Shown here one piece after another: positions 55,602-63,315 of a stretch of DNA of 64,000 nt. The notes under the pieces are model-generated. The model was not told where the DNA came from. It worked only from the letters and a program-made list of their open reading frames with translations, and did not search any database. A program made the position numbers and the translations under genes. Each line of letters begins with the position of its first letter. Position 1 is the stretch's first letter. The DNA lies in the NCBI RefSeq assembly GCF_000719115.1, contig NZ_JOEA01000011.1, positions 62,001 through 126,000 of the forward strand, given 5' to 3'. Origin of the DNA: Lentzea albidocapillata. GTDB taxonomy: Bacteria > Actinomycetota > Actinomycetes > Mycobacteriales > Pseudonocardiaceae.

Positions 55602-57451
55602 AGCTCACGACCGCGCAGGCGCTGGTCCGCTGGATGCTGGCCCAGCGGACCGAACTCTTCGACGGCACCGTCGCGCCGCTGTTCCCCGGCGTGTTCGCGA
55701 TCTTCGGCCACGGCAACGTCCTCGGTCTCGGCAACGCCCTGGAGGAGGTCCGCGACCGCATCCCGGTGTGGCGCGGCCACAACGAGCAGGGCATGGCACT
55801 GGCCGCCGTCGGCATCGGCAAGGCCACCCACCGCCGCCAGGTGGGCGTCGCCACGTCGTCGATCGGTCCCGGCGCCCTGAACATGGTCACCGCGGCCGGC
55901 GTGGCCCACGCCAACCGCCTGCCCCTGCTGCTCCTGCCGGGCGACACCTTCACCGGCCGCGCCCCGGACCCCGTTCTCCAGCAGGTCGAGCACTTCCACG
56001 ACCCGACCGCGACGGTCAACGACGCGTTCCGCGCGGTCAGCCGCTACTTCGACCGGATCACCCGCCCCGAACAGCTGCTCTCCACGTTGCCGCAGGTGGC
56101 ACGCGTCCTGACCGACCCAGCCGACTGCGGCCCGGTGACGCTGGCGCTGCCGCAGGACGTCCAGGCCGAGTCGTACGACTTCCCCGACGCGCTGTTCGCC
56201 CCCGTGGTCCACCGCCCGCTGCGCCAGCGCCCGGACCTGTTCGCCCTGGCCGAAGCCGCGTCCGCAATCCGCGGCGCTTCCCGTCCCCTGCTCGTCGTGG
56301 GCGGCGGCGTCCGCTACTCGGGCGCGGCAGGCCGGGCCCTGCGCTTCGCCGAACAGCACAACATCCCGGTCGTCGAAACGACGGCGGGCCGAACGCTGAT
56401 CCCGCACGACCACCCGCTGCACGCCGGCCCGCTGGGCATCACCGGCTCGACGTCGGCCAACGTCCTGGCCGGCGAGGCGGACCTGGTCATCGCCGTGGGC
56501 ACCCGCCTGCAGGACTTCACCACCGCGTCCTGGACCGTCTTCTCCCCGGACGCCCGCCTGCTCTCCCTGAACGCGGCCCGCTTCGACGCCGTGAAGCACG
56601 GCTCGTTCGCCCTGGTCGCCGACGCCGACGAGGGCCTGCGCGAACTGACCGACGTCCTGGCCTCCTGGCAGGCCCCGGCGGACTGGGCCGGTCGTGCCCA
56701 GACCGAACGCGCGAAGTGGGACGCCCACATCACCTCGCTGCGCACGCCGTCGACCGCTCTTCCGACGTACGCCCAGGTGGTCGGCGTCGTGAACGACGTC
56801 AGCGAGCCCACCGACTACGTCATGACGGCGTCCGGCGGCCTCCCCGGCGAGCTGATCGGCGGCTGGCGAGCCACCGGTGAGTCCACAATGGACGTCGAGT
56901 ACGGCTTCTCCTGCATGGGCTACGAACTGGCCGGCGCCTGGGGAGCCGCGATCGCGCACACCCAGGGCGTCGTCACCACGCTGCTCGGCGACGGCTCGTA
57001 CCTGATGCTGAACTCCGAACTCTTCTCGGCGGCCTTCGCCGGCCACGGCTTCGTGGCCGTCGTCTGCGACAACGACGGCTACGCCGTGATCCACCGCCTG
57101 CAGACGGGTCAGGGTGGCGCGGGCTTCAACAACCTCTACGCCGACTGCACGACCGGCCACCCCGAACCCCCGCGCACCGACTTCGCCGCCCACGCCTCGG
57201 CGATGGGCTGCGCGGTCTTCCCCGTCGACTCGCTGGCCGGCCTCGAAGGCGCCTACCGCAAGGCCCGGGAGGTCGCGGTTGCCGAGAAACGCCCGGCCGT
57301 CGTCGTGATCCGCACGCACCCGTCGTCGTGGACCGAGGCCGGGGCCTGGTGGGAGGTCGGTGTGCCGGAGGTCTCACACCGGTCCGAAATCGCCCAGGCC
57401 CGCGAGGAAGTGCTGGAAGGCAAGGCCAAGCAGGTCCGTTATCTGAGCTGA
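55598..57451 (+). CDS. iolD: 3D-(3,5/4)-trihydroxycyclohexane-1,2-dione hydrolase
   Basis: IolD opens the inositol-derived ring in the third step, using thiamine diphosphate. The 617-residue protein has the ThDP-family N-terminal domain with HNEQGMALAAVGIGKA (active-site Glu), the central FAD-like domain, and the C-terminal ThDP-binding motif LGDGSYLMLNSELFSAAF with the GDG...N pattern. It closes the operon; the next gene begins 51 bases later. Confidence 0.95.
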   Translation: MKLTTAQALVRWMLAQRTELFDGTVAPLFPGVFAIFGHGNVLGLGNALEEVRDRIPVWRGHNEQGMALAAVGIGKATHRRQVGVATSSIGPGALNMVTAAGVAHANRLPLLLLPGDTFTGRAPDPVLQQVEHFHDPTATVNDAFRAVSRYFDRITRPEQLLSTLPQVARVLTDPADCGPVTLALPQDVQAESYDFPDALFAPVVHRPLRQRPDLFALAEAASAIRGASRPLLVVGGGVRYSGAAGRALRFAEQHNIPVVETTAGRTLIPHDHPLHAGPLGITGSTSANVLAGEADLVIAVGTRLQDFTTASWTVFSPDARLLSLNAARFDAVKHGSFALVADADEGLRELTDVLASWQAPADWAGRAQTERAKWDAHITSLRTPSTALPTYAQVVGVVNDVSEPTDYVMTASGGLPGELIGGWRATGESTMDVEYGFSCMGYELAGAWGAAIAHTQGVVTTLLGDGSYLMLNSELFSAAFAGHGFVAVVCDNDGYAVIHRLQTGQGGAGFNNLYADCTTGHPEPPRTDFAAHASAMGCAVFPVDSLAGLEGAYRKAREVAVAEKRPAVVVIRTHPSSWTEAGAWWEVGVPEVSHRSEIAQAREEVLEGKAKQVRYLS

Positions 57452-57502
57452 ACTCCAACAGCGGATACCGCCGGACAGCCGCTATCACGAGGATGACTCT
57501 CC

Positions 57503-58297
57503 GTGAGCAAGCGGATGTTCAGGCTCGGCGCGGTCGCCCTGGTAGTGCTCGGTGTCGCCCTGCTGGTGCCGCAGACCGCTCCACGATCGACGTCACTGCT
57601 GCTGTTGGGCGGGGTGCTGGTCCTCGCGGGCGGTGCGCTGGGCTGGCATCAGGTCAGGGATGGCCAGGTCATCGACCGGTACCGCCGCGCCGTGGAACAC
57701 CTCGGCAGCGACCAGGCCGAAGTCAGGCTCGGCGGGCTGCACGCGCTGGCACAGATCGCGAAGGACTCGGCGCGGAGCCGGCAGCTCGTGGACGACACCA
57801 TCGGGGACTTCCTGCGCGAGCGATCTCCCTGGACGGACGCGCCGGACCCGGTCGTCAGGAGCCCGGTGCCGGACGTCGAGACAGCTCTGGCGATCCTCAT
57901 CCGGCGGCCTGGTGCGGCGATCGACCTGTCCCACGTCGATCTGTGCGGCGCCGACCTGGGGAAGCAGGAGCTCGCGGGAGCGGTGATCCGCCGGGCCAAC
58001 CTCGCCGGCGCACGGCTGCTCGGAACCTGCCTGGACGACTGCGTCCTCGATGGCACGGACCTCCGCGACGCGGACCTGCGGGGAGCCTCCCTGCGCAAGG
58101 CCTCCCTGCGGGTCGCCTGCCTCGAAGGCGCCGACCTCCGTGCCGCCGACCTCACGGACGCGGACCTGCGTGGCGCCGACATGCGCGCCGTCAACCTGGA
58201 CAAGGCCGTCCTGACCGGGGCTCGCGTCAACCGCGGGACGCTGTGGCCTCCGGACTTCACCCCAGCCCGTGTCTCTGCGTCGCTGTTCAGTGACTGA
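57503..58297 (+). CDS. membrane-anchored pentapeptide-repeat protein
   Basis: The 264-residue protein has two N-terminal hydrophobic segments (about 5-25 and 30-48), then a charged helix with the ARM-like VRLGGLHALAQIAKDS, and a C-terminal pentapeptide-repeat domain (about 140-250) with clear A(D/N)LxG units (DLSHVDLCGADLG, DADLRGASLRKASL, ADLRAADLTDADLRG). The N-terminal half is related to the tandem proteins at 15.4-17.3 kb, which have degenerate repeats instead. The domain forms a right-handed quadrilateral beta-helix. Gyrase mimicry is known for some soluble relatives but not for membrane-anchored ones. The GTG start has no strong Shine-Dalgarno. Confidence 0.8.
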   Translation: MSKRMFRLGAVALVVLGVALLVPQTAPRSTSLLLLGGVLVLAGGALGWHQVRDGQVIDRYRRAVEHLGSDQAEVRLGGLHALAQIAKDSARSRQLVDDTIGDFLRERSPWTDAPDPVVRSPVPDVETALAILIRRPGAAIDLSHVDLCGADLGKQELAGAVIRRANLAGARLLGTCLDDCVLDGTDLRDADLRGASLRKASLRVACLEGADLRAADLTDADLRGADMRAVNLDKAVLTGARVNRGTLWPPDFTPARVSASLFSD

Positions 58298-58379
58298 GAT
58301 GCCTCACATCCGGGAACAACACGCCGACCCGCGCCCCTTGAACGATTCGTAGCCCAACGAACGTTCGAGGGAGCTTTTC

Positions 58380-59375
58380 GTGAGCCTGTTGTTCTCCCCG
58401 CTGACCCTGCGCTCGGTCACGCTGCCCAACCGCATCGCGGTCAGCCCGATGTGCCAGTACTCGGTGACGAAGGAAGACGGCGTGCCGACCGATTGGCACC
58501 TCGTCCACCTCGGCTCCCGCGCTGTCGGTGGCGCCGGCCTCGTCATGGCCGAGGCGACGGCGGTCGAGCCGCGCGGCCGGATCTCGCCGCAGGACACCGG
58601 CATCTGGAACGACGAGCAGGTCGAGGCCTGGAAGCCCATCACGAGGTTCATCAAGGACCACGGCTCGGTGCCGGCCATCCAGCTCGCGCACGCCGGGCGC
58701 AAGGCGATCGGTGACTGGGTGCCGGTGGCGCCCACGACCGAGCCGTTCCCCGGCGGCAACCAGCCGGAGAAGCTGACGAACACCACGCAGATCGTCAAGG
58801 CGTTCGTCGACGGGGCGCTGCGGGCGATCGAGGCCGGTTTCGAGGTCCTGGAGGTCCACGCGGCCCACGGCTACCTGCTGCACGAGTTCTACTCGCCGCT
58901 CACGAACGAGGGCAGCATCGAAGAACGCATCGCCCTGCCCGTCGAGGTCACCGCCGCCGTGAGGGCAGCGGTCGGCCCGGAGGTGCCCGTGATCGTGAGG
59001 ATCAGCGGCACCGACTGGGTCGACAACGGCTGGACTGCCGACGACAGCGTTGTGCTGGCACAGGCGCTCAAGGCCGCGGGTGCGGACCTGATCGACGTGT
59101 CCAGCGGTGGCAACACCGCGCAGGCGGACATCCCGATCGGGCCCGGCTACCAGGTGCCGCTCGCCGAAGCTGTGCGACGCAAGGCAGACGTGCCCACGGG
59201 TGCAGTCGGCCTGATCACCGAGGCGACTCAGGCCGAACAGATCCTGACGGACGGTTCCGCCGACCTGGTCCTGCTCGCGCGTGAACTGCTCCGCGACCCG
59301 TACTGGCCGCTGCATGCGGCACAGCAGCTGGGTGTGGAGATCCACGCGCCGAAGCAGTACGCCAGGGCGTTCTGA
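58380..59375 (+). CDS. NADH:flavin oxidoreductase, old-yellow-enzyme (YqjM/NamA-like)
   Basis: The 331-residue FMN-binding TIM barrel reduces activated alkenes such as enones. Landmarks are LPNRIAVSPMCQYSV (with the YqjM-type Cys in the flavin site), AIQLAHAGRKA, the catalytic His pair region EVHAAHGYLLHEFYSPL with Tyr nearby, and the terminal DLVLLARELLRDPYW. The YqjM-type Cys and length put it in the thermophilic-like subgroup. The GTG has GAGGGAG upstream. The next gene is convergent and separated by a strong terminator. Confidence 0.92.
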   Translation: MSLLFSPLTLRSVTLPNRIAVSPMCQYSVTKEDGVPTDWHLVHLGSRAVGGAGLVMAEATAVEPRGRISPQDTGIWNDEQVEAWKPITRFIKDHGSVPAIQLAHAGRKAIGDWVPVAPTTEPFPGGNQPEKLTNTTQIVKAFVDGALRAIEAGFEVLEVHAAHGYLLHEFYSPLTNEGSIEERIALPVEVTAAVRAAVGPEVPVIVRISGTDWVDNGWTADDSVVLAQALKAAGADLIDVSSGGNTAQADIPIGPGYQVPLAEAVRRKADVPTGAVGLITEATQAEQILTDGSADLVLLARELLRDPYWPLHAAQQLGVEIHAPKQYARAF

Positions 59376-59386
59376 AAGAGCCCTCA

Positions 59387-59436
59387 GAGTTCAAGGGCTG
59401 GGCGCCGGGGTGACCGGCCGCCCAACCCTTGAACTC
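59387..59436. terminator. long bidirectional terminator between the OYE and DUF3073 genes
   Basis: GAGTTCAAGGG and CCCTTGAACTC form an 11-base-pair stem that continues, after one mismatch, with TGGGCG/CGCCCA; the loop itself holds CCGG repeats. It lies between convergent genes and can end transcription from both sides. Confidence 0.9.
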
Positions 59437-59448
59437 CGAAGGCTGAAT

Positions 59449-59637
59449 TCAGCGACGGTAATCGTCGTAATCGTCGTACGGGTCGTCGTGTGGCTCATCG
59501 CCACCACTACTCCCGTTCGGCGACCTTTCATCAGTCGACAGCTCGCGCTGCAACGCAGCGAAGTCGGTCTCATGAGAGCTGTATTTGAGCTCCCTGGCGA
59601 CCTTCGTCTGCTTGGCCTTAGCTCGGCCGCGCCCCAT
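59449..59637 (-). CDS. DUF3073 small protein
   Basis: The 62-residue protein begins MGRGRAKAKQTKVARELKYS and continues with ETDFAALQRELS, the complete DUF3073 signature, then an acidic, Asp/Tyr-rich tail. It is found throughout actinobacteria, usually beside purM, but here purM is 21 kb away. The strongly basic start and acidic end suggest nucleic-acid or protein binding. The ATG has GAGGGGG upstream. Its function is unknown. Confidence 0.92.
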   Translation of the reverse strand: MGRGRAKAKQTKVARELKYSSHETDFAALQRELSTDERSPNGSSGGDEPHDDPYDDYDDYRR

Positions 59638-59810
59638 GGCTCGACCCCCTCGCACAGGGACGGGGGCGGCCGGGGGAACGGCGGCCCCACTCGTCTCGAC
59701 AACTGATTCCTGGTAACTACCGTACCGTGCCGATGGGGTTCCTCGCGACGCGGTAGGCGTGACACGTACCGCCAAATCTCGCGGCCCCCCTCGCGTGGAA
59801 GGATGCACAC

Positions 59811-60671
59811 GTGCCAAGACCGTTCGTCGCCTACCTAAGGGTGTACGAACCGTTATCGGTGTTGGACGCAAAGCTAGCTTCCAAGGTCGCAAAAGCCCTG
59901 GAAGCGGGCCCTGTCCCCCGGTCGGAGGTAGGAGACCGGGAACGAGAGCTGTGGTTGCGATCACAGTTGGGACAAAAGCTCCTCCCGGGCGAGTCGTCCG
60001 ACGTGATGACGATCAGTCCGGCCGAGGTTCCGACCTCCGAAGCCGCCCGTGTCGGCCCGGGCCCACTCGTCTGTCCGCTCGACCTCAGGGCCCGTTCCGC
60101 CGCCGCTCTGGTGGGCTTCCTGGCCTCCGCGCCGCCGATCCTGCAGGACGAGGCCCTCAGCCTCTCGTCGGAAACGGTCCGGTCGCGCGCGTCCGCTGTG
60201 ATGGCCGAACTCTCCGCAGGCGCGGTCCACGTGATTTCCACGACCTGGACGATCCCGCTGCCGTGGTTCGTCCTCGTCGACCCCGCCCAGCGCCGCGTGG
60301 TGCTGGCCAGCGCCCAGGACGACCCGGAGCGCCAGGTGTCGTGGCGCGTGGCCATGGCCGACGCCAGGCGGCGGATCGCGCGGGCGCTCAAGGTCGTGAA
60401 GCGTTCGCTGGGCGACGACGGGCCGGCCAAGGTCCTCGCCGATACGGGCCGCTGGCTCGAGCACTTCCACCCGCACTCGGCCGTCGAGCTCGACTACGGC
60501 GGCCTCGTTCAGCTGCTGGGTGACAAAGACCTGCTCGAAGACACCTCGGCGGCCGACGTGAACGCCATCGTGGACGCCCTCGAAGCGGACGACGCCGAGG
60601 AGGTCGCGCTGCGCTACGAGACGCTGCGTGAGTTCTGGGGCGAACTGGCCCGCAGGGAACGCCACGGCTGA
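59811..60671 (+). CDS. conserved actinobacterial protein of unknown function
   Basis: The 286-residue soluble protein starts PRPFVAYLRVYEPLSVLD and has VHVISTTWTIPLPWFVLVDP, SWRVAMADARRRIARALKVV and a helical acidic C-terminus. Homologues, as far as I recognise them, lie beside DUF3073 in related genomes, but no function or catalytic motif can be named. It is divergent from the DUF3073 gene. The last 58 bases are antisense to the end of the MFS transporter gene. The start is GTG; the ribosome-binding site is poor (GGAAGGATG is somewhat far). Confidence 0.7.
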   Translation: MPRPFVAYLRVYEPLSVLDAKLASKVAKALEAGPVPRSEVGDRERELWLRSQLGQKLLPGESSDVMTISPAEVPTSEAARVGPGPLVCPLDLRARSAAALVGFLASAPPILQDEALSLSSETVRSRASAVMAELSAGAVHVISTTWTIPLPWFVLVDPAQRRVVLASAQDDPERQVSWRVAMADARRRIARALKVVKRSLGDDGPAKVLADTGRWLEHFHPHSAVELDYGGLVQLLGDKDLLEDTSAADVNAIVDALEADDAEEVALRYETLREFWGELARRERHG

Positions 60672-61795
60672 AGCAGCACCCGCGCGGCCACGGCGGCCAC
60701 CGCCGCCAGCAGCATCGCCGCAGGCCACGCCACGTGCACCGCGACGAAGCTCGCGACGAACGGGGTCACCGCCGCGCTCAGGTAGTTCGCCGAGTTCTGC
60801 ATGGCGATCGCGGTGGCGCTGCGGCCCTCCGGCGCGAGCTCACCGGCCTCGGTGACCGCCAGCCCGTTCCAGCACAGCGCGCACAGCGAGGTCGGCACCA
60901 GTACCGCGATCAGCAACGGCAATGGCGCCTGGTCCAGTGCCGCGACCAGCACGAATCCGCTCGCGGTGAGCACGGAGACGATCTTCAGCGGCCCGATCCG
61001 GCTGCGCGCCCGGTCCGACCAGACGCCGACCGCCAGCCGTCCGGCCCCGCCGAGCAACTGCGCCACGGCGAAGACGGCCGCTGCCGCCGTCACGCTCATG
61101 CCGCGGTGCCCGTGCAGGAGCGGCACCAGCAGGGCCGTGGCGGTGAACTGGGGCACCACGAGCAGCCCACTGGCGAGCGAGAGCCGCAGCAACCGGGGGT
61201 CCCTGAGCACCAGGCCGTGATCAGTGCCCGCCCGGATCGCGCCGGGCGGTTCCCGGACCAGCAGGGCCACCGCCAGCGCCACGAACGCCGTCACACCGGC
61301 GAGCACGACGAACGCCGTGGGGATCCCGGCCGAGATCGCGATCCCGGGCAGGACGGCTGCGGTGAGGGCCGCGCCGAGCGGGGTCGCCGTCTGCCGGACG
61401 CCCATGGCGAGGCCGCGCGACTCCCGGCTGAACCACGACATCACCGCACGGCCGCTGGCCGCGTTGACGCTCGCCCCGAACAGTCCGGTGCCGAGCAAGG
61501 CGAGACCGGCGATCCAGGCGTTGCCCAGCGCCACGGCGAGAAGGCAGCTTGCGGCACCTACGCCGCCGATGGTCATCACGAGCCGTTCGCCGCGTCGGTC
61601 CGCGACGACTCCCCATGGCACGAGAGCGATCATCGTGCCGAGGTTGACCGCACCGAGAAGCAGCCCGACCTGGGGCAACGTGAGGGAGAAGTGCTGCTGG
61701 AGCTGCGGGCTGATCGCGGGCAGGCCGAGGAAGACGGCCGCGTTCGTGCCCTGCGCCAAAGCCCCGACAGACAGCACGACCCAGCGATACCCCAT
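60614..61795 (-). CDS. MFS transporter
   Basis: The 393-residue protein has about twelve transmembrane helices and MFS marks: GVVADRRGERL in the first cytoplasmic loop and AVGVWSDRARSRIG in the sixth. The short loops and GxxNxxxxxxRG-like ESRGLAMGVRQTATPLG suggest an exporter or small-solute carrier of the CynX/NimT-like type. The substrate is unknown. The ATG has TAGCGT six bases upstream, so a leaderless transcript is likely even though another gene lies just upstream on the same strand. Confidence 0.88.
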   Translation of the reverse strand: MGYRWVVLSVGALAQGTNAAVFLGLPAISPQLQQHFSLTLPQVGLLLGAVNLGTMIALVPWGVVADRRGERLVMTIGGVGAASCLLAVALGNAWIAGLALLGTGLFGASVNAASGRAVMSWFSRESRGLAMGVRQTATPLGAALTAAVLPGIAISAGIPTAFVVLAGVTAFVALAVALLVREPPGAIRAGTDHGLVLRDPRLLRLSLASGLLVVPQFTATALLVPLLHGHRGMSVTAAAAVFAVAQLLGGAGRLAVGVWSDRARSRIGPLKIVSVLTASGFVLVAALDQAPLPLLIAVLVPTSLCALCWNGLAVTEAGELAPEGRSATAIAMQNSANYLSAAVTPFVASFVAVHVAWPAAMLLAAVAAVAARVLLQPWRSLRASSPQNSRSVS

Positions 61796-61801
61796 GAGGG
61801 C

Positions 61802-61807
61802 ACGCTA
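61802..61807 (-). promoter_or_regulatory. -10 element of a probable leaderless promoter for the MFS gene
   Basis: On the minus strand TAGCGT is followed by six bases and then the ATG. This would let the transporter be expressed apart from the upstream RsiG gene. Confidence 0.4.
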
Positions 61808-61838
61808 GGTCTGCTGCTCAGAAAGTGGAACGTTCGTC

Positions 61839-62411
61839 TTATCTCTTGGGACGGTGGTGGTGTCCGCGCTCGGCAGCCAGCAGCTCGTCCACCGACGCAC
61901 TCCCGCGCTGGTAGCGCGAAGCGATCTCGGCGTTGAGCATGTCCACGACCACCTGCACCTCGCGCCGCCGCACCGACACGGACGCCTCTTCCGAGATGAG
62001 CGTCTCCAGCACGTCGCCGAGGCGATCGTCGGTCAACGAACTCACGTCGGAGAGGTCCACGTCGGAGATGAGCGCCTCGACGTGCCGATGGTGTGCATCA
62101 GCACGTGACGGCTCATGGGTCTGATACCGGCCGAGACCGGTCGCGGGACCCACGGCGTTCGTGGAGAGGATGGTGGCAAGCTGCTCGACCACGGCCGAGC
62201 CGCCCGAGCTGCGGCGCTCTTGTTCCGCACGCACGATGTCGATCCGCGCGTGCAACAACCGCCGCAGGTAGGACAGATCTGTCTCTTCCTGCGCAGCCTC
62301 GTCGCGGAGTTCGCGCACCTCGACGAGCGGGCGCTGCTCGACGCCCTCCGTGTAGTCGGGGGCGAGCACCCTGTCGATTCGGCGGCGCCCGCCAGGACGC
62401 ACCTCGATCAC
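61839..62411 (-). CDS. rsiG: RsiG-type c-di-GMP-responsive anti-sigma factor
   Basis: In Streptomyces, RsiG bound to c-di-GMP holds the sporulation sigma factor WhiG inactive. This 190-residue helical protein (GGRRRIDRVLAPDY start, older name aerial mycelium formation protein) has two c-di-GMP motifs of the pattern E(x)3S(x)2R(x)3Q(x)3D. The second is intact at E142, S146, R149, Q153, D157. The first has E43, S47, R50, then His54 in place of Gln, and D58. A coiled-coil antiparallel hairpin is expected between them. I chose the GTG giving VIEVRPGG with AGGATGG upstream; a GTG 13 codons earlier is possible. A GGDEF-EAL protein is encoded at 18-20 kb. Confidence 0.88.
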   Translation of the reverse strand: MIEVRPGGRRRIDRVLAPDYTEGVEQRPLVEVRELRDEAAQEETDLSYLRRLLHARIDIVRAEQERRSSGGSAVVEQLATILSTNAVGPATGLGRYQTHEPSRADAHHRHVEALISDVDLSDVSSLTDDRLGDVLETLISEEASVSVRRREVQVVVDMLNAEIASRYQRGSASVDELLAAERGHHHRPKR

Positions 62412-62471
62412 GTGTCCATCCTGCGGTAGATCCTCCTCACCCGCCAACACATCCCATGCACCAAACTTGTC

Positions 62472-63296
62472 TCAAATGTGCACACCCAGCAGCTTTCGCG
62501 CCTCATCCGGGGTCAAAGCGGGTCGCTGGGCGATCTTGGAGAGACCTGCGGCACGTGCCACGAGCTGTGCGTTGTCCCGCACCGGCACCCCCCGCGAGTA
62601 GCTGATGGTGTCTTCCATACCCACTCGGAGATGGCCACCCGCACCCAAAGCGGTGAACATCACGGGCAGGGTCGTCCGGCCGATGCCGGTGGCGGAGAAC
62701 GTCGCTCCGTCCGGCAGAGCGTTGACGGCCGCGACCAGCGTCGCCGCGTCGCCGGGCATCCCGCCGGGCACGCCCATCACGAAGTCGACGTGCACATGCC
62801 CGCCCGCGGGCAGACCGTGCTGGTCCAGCAGGCGCTTCAACGACGCGAGCTGCCCGATGTCGAAGATCTCGTACTCCGGGACGATCGAGCGCTCCTGCAT
62901 GCCCTTGTGCAGGGAGACGATGAACTCCCAGCGGTTCATGAACACGTCGTCACCGAAGTTGACCGTGCCCATCGTGCAGGACGCCGAGTCCGGCATCGCC
63001 TCGAGCACGCGCAGCCGGTCCGACTCGGGGTCGCGCACCGACCCGCCCGTCGAGAGCTGCACGACGAGGCTGGTCTCGGAGCGCAGCGCTTCGACGGTGG
63101 CCTTCAACCGGCCGAGGTCCAGCGACGGCTTCGCGTCCTCGCCACGGATGTGGACGTGGATCATCGCCGCGCCGACCTGCTCGCAGCTCTGCGCCGTCTT
63201 GACCAGCTCTTCCAGGGTGACCGGAAGCTGCGGGACGTCGGCTTTCGCGTGCTCCGCTCCGGTAGGAGCGACAGTGATCAGCGTGCCCAGGGACAT
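62472..63296 (-). CDS. BKACE (DUF849) beta-keto acid cleavage enzyme
   Basis: BKACE enzymes cleave beta-keto acids with acetyl-CoA to give acetoacetate and a new CoA ester, using zinc. The 274-residue TIM barrel has the metal site AMIHVHIRGEDAKPSLD, the SLVVQLSTGGS strand, GGHVHVDFVMGVPGG and HLRVGMEDTISYSRG with the catalytic Glu/Asp. Substrate specificity, for example dehydrocarnitine or keto-adipate, cannot be told. On the minus strand TAAAGT lies eight bases before the ATG, so this gene may also have a very short leader. Confidence 0.9.
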   Translation of the reverse strand: MSLGTLITVAPTGAEHAKADVPQLPVTLEELVKTAQSCEQVGAAMIHVHIRGEDAKPSLDLGRLKATVEALRSETSLVVQLSTGGSVRDPESDRLRVLEAMPDSASCTMGTVNFGDDVFMNRWEFIVSLHKGMQERSIVPEYEIFDIGQLASLKRLLDQHGLPAGGHVHVDFVMGVPGGMPGDAATLVAAVNALPDGATFSATGIGRTTLPVMFTALGAGGHLRVGMEDTISYSRGVPVRDNAQLVARAAGLSKIAQRPALTPDEARKLLGVHI

Positions 63297-63315
63297 GTAC
63301 CGGGACTTTAGGGGC

